Counted from the stretch's first letter, positions 1-9,493 are shown. The stretch: DNA of 42,335 bases from Bacteroidetes bacterium GWF2_35_48 (GCA_001769125.1 MEOG01000132.1:75628-117962), one strand, 5' to 3'. Numbers and translations: made by a program. Notes: generated by a model not told the origin, from the letters alone.

Positions 1-3000
1 CTTTTATTTCATCATCAATTTTCTGCCCGAAAAGTACTTCAATACCAATATCAGACCCGGGTATTTTATTTGTATCAAGAACAATTTCAGTTTTAAAACT
101 ATCGCCCATAAGCATTGGACTTATTGTTGGATCGGGTATTTTAACAGACACAACTTCAATACTGTTCCAACCACGCATTATTTTTCCTTTCCATCCGGCA
201 ATTTCTTTTGCTATTTTGTAGTTATTTTCCAGCAATTTTTCAGAACGCGCAAACATTTTATAATAATATTTTTCGTAGTAGTCGTCAAGTTGCCTTTTCA
301 TGGTAAAGCGCGGACTTATCTCTGCAATATTATTTTTTATAAAATTAATCCATTTTACTGGAATTTCTTTTGAGCCAATTGTATAAAACAAAGGGCAAAT
401 TTCGTCTTCAAGCGTCGTGTAAATAATTTCTGCATCAAGCTGATCCTGAAAGTCCTGATTCAGATACGTTCTTTCTTCTTTAAGTGCCCAGCCTGCATTA
501 GGAACATAGCCTTCTGCCCACCATCCATCCAATACACTAAAGTTCAAAACGCCGTTCATAATAGCTTTTTCTCCGCTTGTACCTGAAGCTTCCAAAGGAC
601 GTGTAGGAGTGTTGAGCCATATATCTACCCCCTGTACTAATTTTTTTGCTAGCATGATATCATAATTTTCAATAAAAATTATTTTACCGATAAAATCCGG
701 CGTTTTGGAAATAGAAATTATTTTTTTTATAAGATCTTGTCCTGCTTTGTCGTGTGGATGCGCTTTCCCGGCAAAAATAAACTGTACCGGTTGTTTTTCA
801 TTATTTACGATATCCCTTAATCGTTCGAGATTACTGAATAACAGATGCGCTCTTTTATAGGTGGCAAATCTTCGTGCAAATCCAATTGTAAGCGCATTTT
901 CATTAAGGGAGTCAATAATTTTAAAAATGAGTTTCGGGTCTTCTTCCCGCTTTGTAAGATCATCCGTTAAGCGAACTTTTAGGTAGTCAATAAGCTCTTT
1001 GCGTAAGTGCTGGCGTATATTCCATATTTTTTCATCGGGCACTTTGTATATTTTATGCCACCAGTCGGGGTTCGATTGATCGTCGAAAAATCCCATACCG
1101 AATTCTTTTTTATACAATAATTGCCATGGCTTGGCTGCCCAGGTTGGAAGATGTACACCGTTGGTAACATATCCGATATGATTTTCTTCTGCAAAATAGC
1201 CTTTCCATAAATCTTTAAACATTTCGCGGGAAACTCTTCCATGAATACGGCTTACCCCATTCATTTCCTGTGAAAGTTTGGCTGCAAGCACACTCATTGA
1301 GAAATGTTCCCCGTGATTATTCTCATCCATTCTGCCAAGTCCCATAAAGGCTTCCCAGCTTATACCGAGACGTTCTGCATAATGAGGAATGTATATTCTC
1401 AGAATATGTTCATCAAATGTATCGTGCCCTGCTGGTACTGGTGTGTGTGTAGTGAACAAAGATGTAGCGCGCACTACTTCAATGGCTTCCTGAAAAGAAA
1501 GGTTTTCATCGTGAACAAGTTTGCGGAGTCGCTCAACACCAATAAACGCGGCATGACCTTCATTGCAGTGGTACAGGTCGGGTTTATAATTCAGCATATC
1601 AAGAAGACGTATACCTCCCACGCCTAACATCAATTCCTGCTTAAACCTATTTTCCCAATTACCTCCATAAAGTTGATGCGTAATGAATCTGTCTTCTTCA
1701 GAGTTTTCATCAATATCTGTATCCAGCAAATACAAAGGAATTCTGCCTACTTCCACCATCCATATTTTTGCATGCAGCACACGTCCGGGAAGCGCTAGTT
1801 TTATAATCATCCATTCGCCTTTTTCATCGCGAACAGGGTTGATGGGAGATAGAATAAAACGCTGCGGAATATAACTCGAAACCTGATCTCCCGTTATTGA
1901 AATCTGCTGACGAAAATATCCATATCTGTATAGCAGTCCGACTCCTACAATATTTTGATTTGAGTCGCTGGCTTCTTTAAGATAATCGCCTGCAAGCAGC
2001 CCGAGACCTCCGGAGAAAATCTGTAGTGAATCGTGCAAGCCATATTCCATGCTGAAATAAGCAACCTGTTTTTCCGGTTTACTGGCTGCCTTTGCCATAT
2101 ATTTTTCAAATCGTGCATATACTATTTCAAGGCGCGTGAGAAATTCTTCGTCCTGCTCCAGTTCTTTCAATTTGATAGAAGATAATTTTTGAATCAGGTG
2201 CAATGGATTTCTGTTACAGTTAATCCAGAGTTCATTGTCTATCATCTCGAAAAGCTCAATAGCCTCAAAGTTCCAGCACCACCAGAGGTTCTTGGCAATT
2301 TTCTGAAGGGGAACAAGCTTTTCCGGTATATTTTGTTTGATAAAAATTTTCTTCCATACAGATAATGTATCGGCTTTTGCTTCTGTTCTCCATTGCGCAT
2401 CTGCCTGTCTTTTTCCTCTGTACAAATGCAGACGTTCTTCAGATTTTTCAAGCGCAAGCGAAAATGCTTTCTTGTAGTTTGCAATAAAGTTTTGCCATAA
2501 AGCAAGGCGTGAAATATCAAAAGCATTTTGTTTTATTGCTTTAATTTCTTCTTCTGTTTTTGAAATAATGCTGAAAAGATAACCGGAGATATCACTTGCT
2601 ACTTGTGATGCATTATCATCGTTACGAGTTACAATGAAAACTGAGTCGTTTACACCTGAATAATTTTTCAAAAGCCATTGTCCAAAACCCGCGAGTGTGG
2701 TGGTAATGGTTGGTATCCTGAAAGCAATGCTTTCAAGAGGCGTGTATCCCCATGGCTCATAATATGAAGGAAAGGCAGAAATATCAAAACCCGGAAGCAG
2801 ATCGTAATACGTCATATCAAAAATACCATCTTTTCCATCGAGATAAGAAGGTACAAAAATAACTTTAACCTTATCTTCCGGAAGATTTTTCAGCCCATGG
2901 TTATAAATATTGCAAATTACCTGATCAAACTCCGCGTCATACAAACCGTGTGTGAGATAATCTCCGGAAATAGGATTGATAAAATCAGGACTACCGGCAA

Positions 3001-4075
3001 GGCGTTCTGCCACTTCTTTTCGGGGACCGTATTGATTTCCGGGAACGGTAATAAATGCAATTACATTGTGTTTCAGATTTTCTTTTTTATTGAGTTTTCC
3101 AAGAGCTTCAATAAAAACATCTATTCCTTTATTTCTAAATTCGTATTTGCCACTGTTAATGATAAGAAAAGAATCTTTGGGCTGTTGTTGATTTGTAACA
3201 GCCTCGGCAACTTTAAGAAGTTTTGTGCGCGCCAGAGTTTTTTTAGTTTCATATTGACCTACTTCAGGCAAAAAAGAATCGTCAATGCCATTTGGTAAGA
3301 TTGCGTCAATAGGCCTTTCCAGAAATTTATCACATTCCTTACTTGTTATTTCGCTTGTTGCTGCAAAAATATCTGCATTTTGCGCACATAATTTTTCAAG
3401 AGAATATTTTGATGTTAAGCCATTATTTTTGGCAATCTCATTATTATTGAACGTTTCAAGGTCGCGATATAAAGCAAGCCCTTTCTCAGCAATTTTTCTT
3501 CCGAGCAGTGTTGAATGAGACAAGAAAAGAGTTCCTATCTGCGGGCATTTTTCTTTCAAATACAAAACGCCGGTTCCTGTAACCCATTCGTGAAAATTTG
3601 CAACAAGTTTGTCGTGCGCTGTTATATTAAAATCATAAAAACTTTCAATTACTTTAGCCGTAGCATAACCGAATAAGGCGGGTTCAATATAATCCCATTG
3701 CCCACTTAAACTGTCAAGCTGGTATTTTTCCCAGAAATGCGCGAAAATTTTATCCTTCTCGCCGAAATACTGCGTGAAGTCAACCAGAATAACGACAGGG
3801 TTTCCCGGCACATTCCATCTTCCGATACGAAAGCGCAGACCTTCATTTTCTGCTTTCTCTCTCCATGAATGGTATAAAAATTTATCTTCTATAAAATTGG
3901 GATTATCTCTTGTTTCTTTCCACACATCAGGTCCGAAAAGAATGAGATTGTCTTTATACTCTTCTGAAAGTACATTGGCTTTTGTGGATATAACCGTGTA
4001 AATTCCTCCCACTTTGTTACAAACCTCCCAGCTTACTTCAAAAATATAATCGGGTTTTAACTTTAATTCTTCCAT
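1..4075 (-). CDS. glgP: Glycogen synthase (GT3)-alpha-glucan phosphorylase (GT35) fusion, 3' end outside window
   Basis: An open frame runs leftwards from ATG at 4075 to the window edge (about 1,358 codons, no stop), so the protein is C-terminally incomplete here. Residues 1 to about 555 look like the eukaryotic-type GT3 glycogen synthase. The start carries FEVSWEVCNKVGGIYTV and the acceptor end carries FPSYYEPWGYTPLE, which holds the catalytic Glu. From about residue 590 a second enzyme begins with LWWCWN and continues as a short-type alpha-glucan phosphorylase. It has YHCNEGHAAF and the PLP-lysine block SGTSGEKAIMNGV, with Lys at about 1170. The synthase builds alpha-1,4-glucan from nucleotide sugar and the phosphorylase releases glucose-1-phosphate, so one cytoplasmic polypeptide could both make and break glycogen. 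I know the two halves as separate neighbouring genes in Bacteroides and believe fused forms exist in related lineages. The symbol reflects the phosphorylase half. The leader has no clear promoter. Confidence 0.93.
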   Translation of the reverse strand, partial: MEELKLKPDYIFEVSWEVCNKVGGIYTVISTKANVLSEEYKDNLILFGPDVWKETRDNPNFIEDKFLYHSWREKAENEGLRFRIGRWNVPGNPVVILVDFTQYFGEKDKIFAHFWEKYQLDSLSGQWDYIEPALFGYATAKVIESFYDFNITAHDKLVANFHEWVTGTGVLYLKEKCPQIGTLFLSHSTLLGRKIAEKGLALYRDLETFNNNEIAKNNGLTSKYSLEKLCAQNADIFAATSEITSKECDKFLERPIDAILPNGIDDSFLPEVGQYETKKTLARTKLLKVAEAVTNQQQPKDSFLIINSGKYEFRNKGIDVFIEALGKLNKKENLKHNVIAFITVPGNQYGPRKEVAERLAGSPDFINPISGDYLTHGLYDAEFDQVICNIYNHGLKNLPEDKVKVIFVPSYLDGKDGIFDMTYYDLLPGFDISAFPSYYEPWGYTPLESIAFRIPTITTTLAGFGQWLLKNYSGVNDSVFIVTRNDDNASQVASDISGYLFSIISKTEEEIKAIKQNAFDISRLALWQNFIANYKKAFSLALEKSEERLHLYRGKRQADAQWRTEAKADTLSVWKKIFIKQNIPEKLVPLQKIAKNLWWCWNFEAIELFEMIDNELWINCNRNPLHLIQKLSSIKLKELEQDEEFLTRLEIVYARFEKYMAKAASKPEKQVAYFSMEYGLHDSLQIFSGGLGLLAGDYLKEASDSNQNIVGVGLLYRYGYFRQQISITGDQVSSYIPQRFILSPINPVRDEKGEWMIIKLALPGRVLHAKIWMVEVGRIPLYLLDTDIDENSEEDRFITHQLYGGNWENRFKQELMLGVGGIRLLDMLNYKPDLYHCNEGHAAFIGVERLRKLVHDENLSFQEAIEVVRATSLFTTHTPVPAGHDTFDEHILRIYIPHYAERLGISWEAFMGLGRMDENNHGEHFSMSVLAAKLSQEMNGVSRIHGRVSREMFKDLWKGYFAEENHIGYVTNGVHLPTWAAKPWQLLYKKEFGMGFFDDQSNPDWWHKIYKVPDEKIWNIRQHLRKELIDYLKVRLTDDLTKREEDPKLIFKIIDSLNENALTIGFARRFATYKRAHLLFSNLERLRDIVNNEKQPVQFIFAGKAHPHDKAGQDLIKKIISISKTPDFIGKIIFIENYDIMLAKKLVQGVDIWLNTPTRPLEASGTSGEKAIMNGVLNFSVLDGWWAEGYVPNAGWALKEERTYLNQDFQDQLDAEIIYTTLEDEICPLFYTIGSKEIPVKWINFIKNNIAEISPRFTMKRQLDDYYEKYYYKMFARSEKLLENNYKIAKEIAGWKGKIMRGWNSIEVVSVKIPDPTISPMLMGDSFKTEIVLDTNKIPGSDIGIEVLFGQKIDDEIK

Positions 4076-4180
4076 TTACAATACGATATTTTATATTAAT
4101 CTCTTTTTTCTTCAACGGCTAAAGTATATATAAAAATTCATTTTTGAAAGTTATGATTGTTGTAAAAAAATAAATGCAAC

Positions 4181-4255
4181 AGATTACACTGATTTACACT
4201 GATTTTTGATTTTTTATTAATCGGTGCATTTAATCTGAGATAATCTGTGTAATCT
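4181..4255. repeat. Imperfect inverted repeat between glgP and the esterase gene
   Basis: AGATTACACTGATT at 4181 is mirrored by AATCTGTGTAATCT ending at 4255, with a further direct echo (GATTTACACTGATTTTTGA) inside. The sequence can fold into a long AT-rich hairpin. It lies downstream of the esterase gene (stop at 4296) and upstream of the glgP start, so it may end or stabilise the esterase transcript. Such ATTACAC/GATTT blocks recur between genes in Bacteroidota genomes; a role is inferred. Confidence 0.6.
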
Positions 4256-4295
4256 ATGGCAAAAAAAGGAGGAGATTAAATAACTTGATTAATCG

Positions 4296-5537
4296 TTATT
4301 TAACAACAGAAAACCGTGCAGTACTAATTAAAACATTTCTCTCAAATAAAGCGCATACGTATATTCCGGGGCTTATAAAACACGTATTGAAAGAAATTTT
4401 TTCTTCAGGATTTATTTTTTCAAAAATTTTTTCTCCCAAGGAATTAAAAATACAGACGCTTACATTTTGTTTTTCTTTTGATGATGAAAAAACAGAAATT
4501 TCATTCTTTGAAAAATTCTGATAAACTTTAAGCTTTGAAGCATGTTCGGATAAAACTATTTCTCGTTCAGAAGACAATAGGTTGATTAATCCGAAGAATT
4601 TTGCAGCCCAATAGCTGGAATGAAAATTTTTATCAATCGCATAAGTTCCGGTTGTTCCTCCCTGCGTACTTCCAAAGCCCGGATCCACAGCAATGGCGTG
4701 ACCCATATTATTTATTTTATATACTAAAACAATTGTGTCGCTTGCCTGATTTTTGTAGACCGATTGTTCAATATCCGGATTTGAATTAAACGAAGTGGTA
4801 ATGCCAGATGCGGTTTGCGAAATATTATGTACAGCAGTCCATTGCTCTGTCAGTTCATTAATATTTGCCGGATAAACAACCATATCTTGTAATCCGTGAA
4901 AAACACAAACCCGTGGATAGTTTCCTGTAAATTGCGGATAAGCGTTTGTAACAAGACTTGCCCATTCCTGAGGTGTTTTGTTGATAAGTCCGTACATGGC
5001 ATTGGAGGCAGTCAGTGCATCGCTGGCAGCTTTGTAGGGAACGCCTGACATTATAGCACCGGCGTTGAAAATATCGGGATAACAGGCAAGCATCACAGTG
5101 CTCATTCCCGCTCCGGCAGATAATCCTGTAATAAAAATTTTGTCAGCATCAACATTGAAATTTTCCTGTACATAATCTGCCATTTGTTTTATTGAAAGCG
5201 CTTCTCCTACATCGCGTTCCTGATCGGAGGGTAAAAACCAGTTAAAACAATTGTATGAATTATTTATAGTTTTTTGTTCAGGATAAACAACAATAAATTT
5301 GTAGATGTCAGCAAGCTCATTCCAACCTGTATTGTCGCGGCATTGAACTGCATTTTGTGAACAACCGTGCAACGCAAAAACCATCGGCGTATTTGCAGAA
5401 AGATCGACAGGAACATACATATACATATTCAGATTTCCGGGATTAGTTCCGAATGATGAAACCTGCTGCCAGCCTGTTTGCGCAGAGATTTTTATGGAAA
5501 TAAAATATATTAAAAAAATGAAAAGAAATTTATTCAT
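4296..5537 (-). CDS. Secreted PHB depolymerase/feruloyl-esterase family hydrolase with T9SS tail
   Basis: 413 residues. A Sec signal peptide (1-20, ending in ISAQ) leads into an alpha/beta hydrolase of the LpqC/PHB-depolymerase type. The oxyanion block FALHGCSQNA is at about 54-63. The nucleophile is Ser140 in GLSAG, and Asp218 (HGLQDMV) and His280 (NMGHAIAVDPG) complete a likely triad. Residues from about 345 to 413 form a beta-rich tail (VCIFNSLGEKIFE ... GIYVCALF ... STARFSVVK) of the T9SS type A sorting kind. The enzyme is therefore probably exported through the outer membrane and surface-anchored or released. The substrate cannot be fixed from sequence: short-chain polyhydroxyalkanoate, or feruloyl/acetyl esters on plant polysaccharide. 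The gene stands alone, with a 220-bp gap to glgP and repeats upstream. Confidence 0.88.
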   Translation of the reverse strand: MNKFLFIFLIYFISIKISAQTGWQQVSSFGTNPGNLNMYMYVPVDLSANTPMVFALHGCSQNAVQCRDNTGWNELADIYKFIVVYPEQKTINNSYNCFNWFLPSDQERDVGEALSIKQMADYVQENFNVDADKIFITGLSAGAGMSTVMLACYPDIFNAGAIMSGVPYKAASDALTASNAMYGLINKTPQEWASLVTNAYPQFTGNYPRVCVFHGLQDMVVYPANINELTEQWTAVHNISQTASGITTSFNSNPDIEQSVYKNQASDTIVLVYKINNMGHAIAVDPGFGSTQGGTTGTYAIDKNFHSSYWAAKFFGLINLLSSEREIVLSEHASKLKVYQNFSKNEISVFSSSKEKQNVSVCIFNSLGEKIFEKINPEEKISFNTCFISPGIYVCALFERNVLISTARFSVVK

Positions 5538-5618
5538 AATACTTGAAATTGTTGAATGGTTATAAAATGGGACACTAATTATGTCATAAAAATACTACAT
5601 TTTTGTTGTTATCTTTTA

Positions 5619-5837
5619 CGCAAACCTGTGAGGATAGCTTCCCACGAGCTTGCGTGCGATACTTCACAGGATTGCTTGCTACGCTTTTTTCTCTATCACG
5701 CAAACCTGTGAGGATAGCTTCCCACGAGCTTGCGCGCAATACCTCACAGGATTGCTTGCTACGCCTTTTTCTCTATCACGCAAACCTGTGAGGATAGCTT
5801 CCCACGAGCCTGTACGCAATACCTCACAGGATTGCTT
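5619..5837. repeat. Three tandem copies of an 80-bp palindromic repeat
   Basis: Units start at 5619, 5699 and 5779, with an exact 80-bp period; the third is truncated at about 5837. Each begins CGCAAACCTGTGAGGATAGC and ends ACCTCACAGGATTGCTT. CCTGTGAGG and CCTCACAGG therefore pair as a 9-bp stem around about 30 nt. Copy 1 has CTTCACAGG, giving a G-T pair. The third copy runs into the stop codon of the lipoprotein gene (TTA at 5836-5838), so the hairpins probably act as 3' structure for that transcript. Small frames across this stretch are artefacts of the repeat. Confidence 0.9.
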
Positions 5838-7608
5838 AATCCATTTTTAACTCCCATTCCTGTTCCATATCCCAGTTAGATCGAACATTAATTTCTCCCG
5901 AAAAATATATGGTTTTTTCGGGTTGGCGTTTTTCAAAATATTTTCCTGTATCCCATTTGCCATTTTTATTTTCGTCGAAAATAATTTTCATTTTATATTT
6001 TAAAGGTTTCAGAAATTCATATTTTATATCCTGATCATTATCAAGAAATTTTTCATCAAGCACCGTTTCTTTGGAATCGAGCATCTGCAATATAACAGGG
6101 CTTGTAATATTTTTCATTTTCATTACGAGTGTTCCGTAATAATCTTTTTTTTGTAATTTAAAAATCAACGCAATTGTATCATTGGTGTGCCCATAAATAT
6201 CTGTAAAAGCGCCGGGATAGAGTTGCAGAAAATATTGTTCCCCTTCTTCCCATTTTGAGGATAGCTGATAATAGCGGTTATTTGTTTCCATTTTTTTAAA
6301 TGAACCTGTATCTTCTGATAAAACATAGTTGCAATAGGTACCCATGGAATCTTTCAAAGAATAAAGCACTATTTTGTTTGTATCAAAACGGGCTATGGGA
6401 GCCGAAAGTTCTATTTTTAAAGACTGATTAAAATCAAGAGATCCATTTTGTGCTACATTGATTTTGGTCTTTATTGAAGGTTTTACAGGAATCATTGTTT
6501 TCTGTAATACTTTTGGTTTGTATGTAAACTGTAGGGTGTCAATTACCAGACTTAAACAACCAGTACTGTCGGTACGCAAATGAGTTATTGCAATTTTCAA
6601 ACTGTCGGATGCTGTATTTACAGTGTCTGTAATCCAATATACAAGCGTATCAGAAGCTTTATTTTTTTCTATAACATACCAGTTTTCAGAAGGAGAAAAA
6701 TTTAAAGGTTTAAGCTCAGGAAGTTCAGGTACAGAGCGGCTGAACAAGATAATGCATTTATTTTTTTCAGGTCTTTCGGAATTCGCCAGATATAATTTTT
6801 TATGATCTTCTTCAAACAAAAGAAGACGTATGTTTGAAGGCTTGTATTCTGTGATGATTTTTGTAATTACCGAATCGGGTAAATCTTTACGTTTTAATGT
6901 ATCTGTTTTTTCTTTAATGAACACCTGTGGCTCTACAAGCGAATCATGAAAGGCTATTTTTTCATTCGCCAAATCGAATTTAAGATTGTTGTTTGCATCT
7001 TTCAAGGCAAAAATTTTATAGGCACCGGATTTTAAATTTTTTAAAGAAAATGCGCCGGATTTATCGGTTTTTGAAGTATAAAAAGGTATGTCTTTTACAG
7101 GTGCTGAATCTTCTGTTGATTCAAAAAGCATTACCTGAATGTTTTCAACAGGCGCATTGGTTAAAGCATCCATAAGGGTACCGGAAACCATAAGCGAATC
7201 AATTTTCGGACCTGTAGCAAACACGTAAGTGAAATTCTGCAAGGCATTTGCTTCGTTAAGGTCTGCAATGCCATTTCCAAAATTTAAAGTGTAGGTTGTG
7301 TTTTCGCGTAATGTATCTTTAAATTCGACAAGCAATGATTTTCCTTTTAATTTGAATTCCGGTTTTTCTTTCATGGGAGGTGAAACATGGAAAACAGAAG
7401 CAAGCGTGTTGATCTGAACAAATTCATCGAAAAAAAGAATAAATTTTTTCTCTGAAAAATTTGTAGAAAAATTTTTGGGTGTGCTTTCTGTCAACACAGG
7501 CGGTATGATATCTTTTGGACCTCCGGTAGGATGCCCAATTTTTGCGCAGTAGAGGGAGCTTATGGCAATAAGAAAAATAATAATACGAGAAAAATATCGG
7601 CATGACAT
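5836..7608 (-). CDS. Ig-like (Big_5/SbsA-like) domain lipoprotein
   Basis: 590 residues from ATG at 7608. The N-terminus MSCRYFSRIIIFLIAISSLYC is a short lipoprotein signal with Cys21 as the acylated residue, followed by PTGGPKDIIPPVL. That proline-glycine run opens a widespread Bacteroidota family whose first module is an SbsA-type Ig-like domain (LTESTPKN..., FFDEFVQI). A carboxypeptidase-regulatory-like beta-sandwich follows at about 150-220 (VSGTLMDALTNAPVENIQVML ... GAFSLKNLKSG), then a long beta-rich region and a C-terminal segment with a DENKNGKWDTG calcium-loop-like motif. Likely anchored to the outer membrane; function unknown. The frame stays open to ATG at 7671, but that start would place about 21 charged residues before the signal and read through a palindrome, so I prefer 7608. 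Confidence 0.8.
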   Translation of the reverse strand: MSCRYFSRIIIFLIAISSLYCAKIGHPTGGPKDIIPPVLTESTPKNFSTNFSEKKFILFFDEFVQINTLASVFHVSPPMKEKPEFKLKGKSLLVEFKDTLRENTTYTLNFGNGIADLNEANALQNFTYVFATGPKIDSLMVSGTLMDALTNAPVENIQVMLFESTEDSAPVKDIPFYTSKTDKSGAFSLKNLKSGAYKIFALKDANNNLKFDLANEKIAFHDSLVEPQVFIKEKTDTLKRKDLPDSVITKIITEYKPSNIRLLLFEEDHKKLYLANSERPEKNKCIILFSRSVPELPELKPLNFSPSENWYVIEKNKASDTLVYWITDTVNTASDSLKIAITHLRTDSTGCLSLVIDTLQFTYKPKVLQKTMIPVKPSIKTKINVAQNGSLDFNQSLKIELSAPIARFDTNKIVLYSLKDSMGTYCNYVLSEDTGSFKKMETNNRYYQLSSKWEEGEQYFLQLYPGAFTDIYGHTNDTIALIFKLQKKDYYGTLVMKMKNITSPVILQMLDSKETVLDEKFLDNDQDIKYEFLKPLKYKMKIIFDENKNGKWDTGKYFEKRQPEKTIYFSGEINVRSNWDMEQEWELKMD

Positions 7609-7628
7609 AAGCACCCTATAGGGTGCTT
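7609..7628. repeat. Perfect 20-bp palindrome touching the lipoprotein start codon
   Basis: AAGCACCCTATAGGGTGCTT is its own reverse complement. It ends exactly one base before the ATG at 7608 (minus strand) and lies 24 bp past the cysS stop. It may be the 3' hairpin of cysS, a regulatory hairpin occluding the lipoprotein start, or a dispersed palindromic repeat. Confidence 0.85.
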
Positions 7629-7652
7629 TTACATGCCTTATGAATTTTTTTT

Positions 7653-9125
7653 TTATACTTTTAATGTCCATTCAAAGCCGTCTTTTTTGTCTTTAATTTC
7701 AAAGCCGATTTTGGTAAGCTCGTTTCTGATTTTATCAGATGTTTCAAAATCTTTTCTGCTTTTAGCTTCCATTCTCAGGTTGAGCATCAGGTTGACCACT
7801 TCTTCGAGCGTTTTGCTGTTATCGGAAGAATTTGTTTCTGCCTGTAAACCGAGAATATCGAATAAAAACAGCGAGAAAACATTCCTTAACTCATCAATGT
7901 CTTCTTTAGAAAGAGAGCCTGATCCGGCTGCCACGCTGTTAATTGTTTTAACGCTGTCGAAAAGATGTGCGATAACAATGGGCGTATTCAAGTCGTCGCT
8001 CATAGCGTCAAAACATTTCTGACGAAGCCCTGCCATATCAACCGTTGTTTTATCAGCAGCAGTAATTTTATCAAGAGACGCATAAGCATTCAACAAACGT
8101 TGCATTCCTTTTTCAGCAGCCTGCAGTGCTTCGTTTGAGAAATCAAGCGTACTGCGGTAATGCGCCTGTAAAATAAAAAATCGAATAGTCATAGGGCTGT
8201 ATGCCTGCACCAGTAATTTATGCGTTCCATTGAACAATTCATCCAGCGTGATAAAATTGCCTAATGATTTTCCCATTTTCTGCCCGTTAATGGTAATCAT
8301 ATTATTGTGCATCCAGTAACGCACGGCTTCTTTACCCTGAGCTGCTACGGACTGCGCTATTTCACATTCATGATGCGGAAAAAGCAAATCCATTCCACCT
8401 CCATGAATATCGAAAACCTCGCCGAGATAGCGTGTACTCATCACAGAGCATTCAAGATGCCAGCCGGGAAAACCATCGCTCCATTTTGAAGGCCATCGCA
8501 TGATGTGTTCAGGACTTGCCTTTTTCCAAAGCGCAAAATCAAAAGGATTTCTTTTTTCGCCCTGCCCGTCGAGTTCGCGCGTATTTGCCATCAGGTCTTC
8601 AAGTATGCGCCCCGAGAGCTTTCCGTAACTATAACTTTTATTATATTTTTCAACATCAAAATATACCGAGCCATTCTTTTCATAAGCAAAGCCATTGTCT
8701 AATATCTGCTGTATCATTTGCTGCTGCTCTATAATATGACCCGAAGCGCGCGGCTCAATACTGGGGCTTAGTACATTCAGTTTATCCATTGCTTTATGAT
8801 AGCGTTCTGTATAATGCTGAACTATCTCCATTGGCTCTAATTGCTCGATTCGGGCTTTTTTAGCAATTTTATCTTCACCAGCATCGGCATCATTTTCGAG
8901 ATGACCAACGTCTGTAATATTGCGTACATAACGCACTTTGTATCCAAGATTTTTAAGATAGCGGAAAAGCAAATCGAATGTAATGGCAGGACGCGCATGA
9001 CCCAAATGCGGATCTCCGTAAACGGTAGGACCGCAAACATACAGACCAGTAAAAGGAGGATTCAGAGGAACGAAAAGTTCTTTTTTCCTTGTAAGTGTAT
9101 TAAAAATTGATAATATGTGTTCCAT
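7653..9125 (-). CDS. cysS: Cysteine-tRNA ligase
   Basis: 490 residues, full length for the family. It charges tRNA-Cys with cysteine in the cytoplasm. The class I signatures are present: [16 protein letters not shown] near the N-terminus contains the HLGH (HIGH) motif and the first zinc-binding Cys. LECSVMS and [11 protein letters not shown] supply the other zinc ligands, and KMGKSLGNF is the KMSKS loop. The C-terminal DALR-like helical part ends [29 protein letters not shown] chose ATG at 9125 ([20 protein letters not shown]) because it matches the usual start. The open frame extends 63 codons further upstream, but that part reads into a MITE-like element. A TATATTTG box (minus strand) lies 27 bp upstream. 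Confidence 0.98.
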   Translation of the reverse strand: MEHILSIFNTLTRKKELFVPLNPPFTGLYVCGPTVYGDPHLGHARPAITFDLLFRYLKNLGYKVRYVRNITDVGHLENDADAGEDKIAKKARIEQLEPMEIVQHYTERYHKAMDKLNVLSPSIEPRASGHIIEQQQMIQQILDNGFAYEKNGSVYFDVEKYNKSYSYGKLSGRILEDLMANTRELDGQGEKRNPFDFALWKKASPEHIMRWPSKWSDGFPGWHLECSVMSTRYLGEVFDIHGGGMDLLFPHHECEIAQSVAAQGKEAVRYWMHNNMITINGQKMGKSLGNFITLDELFNGTHKLLVQAYSPMTIRFFILQAHYRSTLDFSNEALQAAEKGMQRLLNAYASLDKITAADKTTVDMAGLRQKCFDAMSDDLNTPIVIAHLFDSVKTINSVAAGSGSLSKEDIDELRNVFSLFLFDILGLQAETNSSDNSKTLEEVVNLMLNLRMEAKSRKDFETSDKIRNELTKIGFEIKDKKDGFEWTLKV

Positions 9126-9151
9126 GTGAAAATTATTTTGATTGAAATATA

Positions 9152-9159
9152 CAAATATA
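9152..9159 (-). promoter_or_regulatory. Possible -7 box for cysS
   Basis: Minus strand TATATTTG fits the Bacteroidota -7 consensus TAnnTTTG and would start transcription near 9145, leaving a leader of about 20 nt before cysS. The matching -33 TTTG is not clear, so this is weak. Confidence 0.35.
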
Positions 9160-9208
9160 CTTGAAGTTAATTTAATGAAAAGCGAGTATCCCTTTTCTTC
9201 TTTATTTA

Positions 9209-9454
9209 GGGTCTGCTGAAAATCACAAAACGTATTTGATATTAAATGATTAGAATATGTTATTCTTATAACAAGTGCAAGATAAAATAAATGATTCATT
9301 AAAAATCCTTGCACCTTCTTTTTATAATTTTATATTTTTGTTTTGTTAGTCTGTCGCATACCATCTTCTTTGTTGCCTGCGACTCGAAGTATTATTATAC
9401 ATCTTCGTCTTGTCGCCTCGAATCTGGCATACGACAGACTTTTTCAGCAGACCC
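9209..9454. mobile_element. MITE-like 246-bp element with 14-bp terminal inverted repeats
   Basis: The left end GGGTCTGCTGAAAA (9209-9222) is the exact reverse complement of the right end TTTTCAGCAGACCC (9441-9454). TATTTA occurs immediately outside both ends (9203-9208 and 9455-9460), a perfect 6-bp direct repeat as expected from target duplication. Inside are two further stems: GTGCAAG (9275) with CTTGCAC (9308), and a 15-bp imperfect stem AGTCTGTCGCATACC (9348) with its mirror ending at 9440. No transposase gene is inside, so this is a non-autonomous or internally deleted insertion sequence; the IS family is not assigned. Confidence 0.82.
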
Positions 9455-9493
9455 TATTTAATAACTCATGTTACACAAAAAAAAAAAGACACT

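Noticed and set aside
5619-5837. CRISPR array
   Set aside because: The 80-bp units are contiguous with no unique spacers, and no cas genes are present. The same applies to the 126-bp units at 15956-16332.
5603-5850. Two overlapping small frames on the plus strand
   Set aside because: They are translations of the 80-bp tandem repeat and repeat the same peptide in parts; no start context or independent support.
9126-9314. 63-codon N-terminal extension of cysS
   Set aside because: It reads into the MITE-like element and is AT-rich with no cysteinyl-tRNA synthetase similarity; [10 protein letters not shown] at 9125 is the family-type start.
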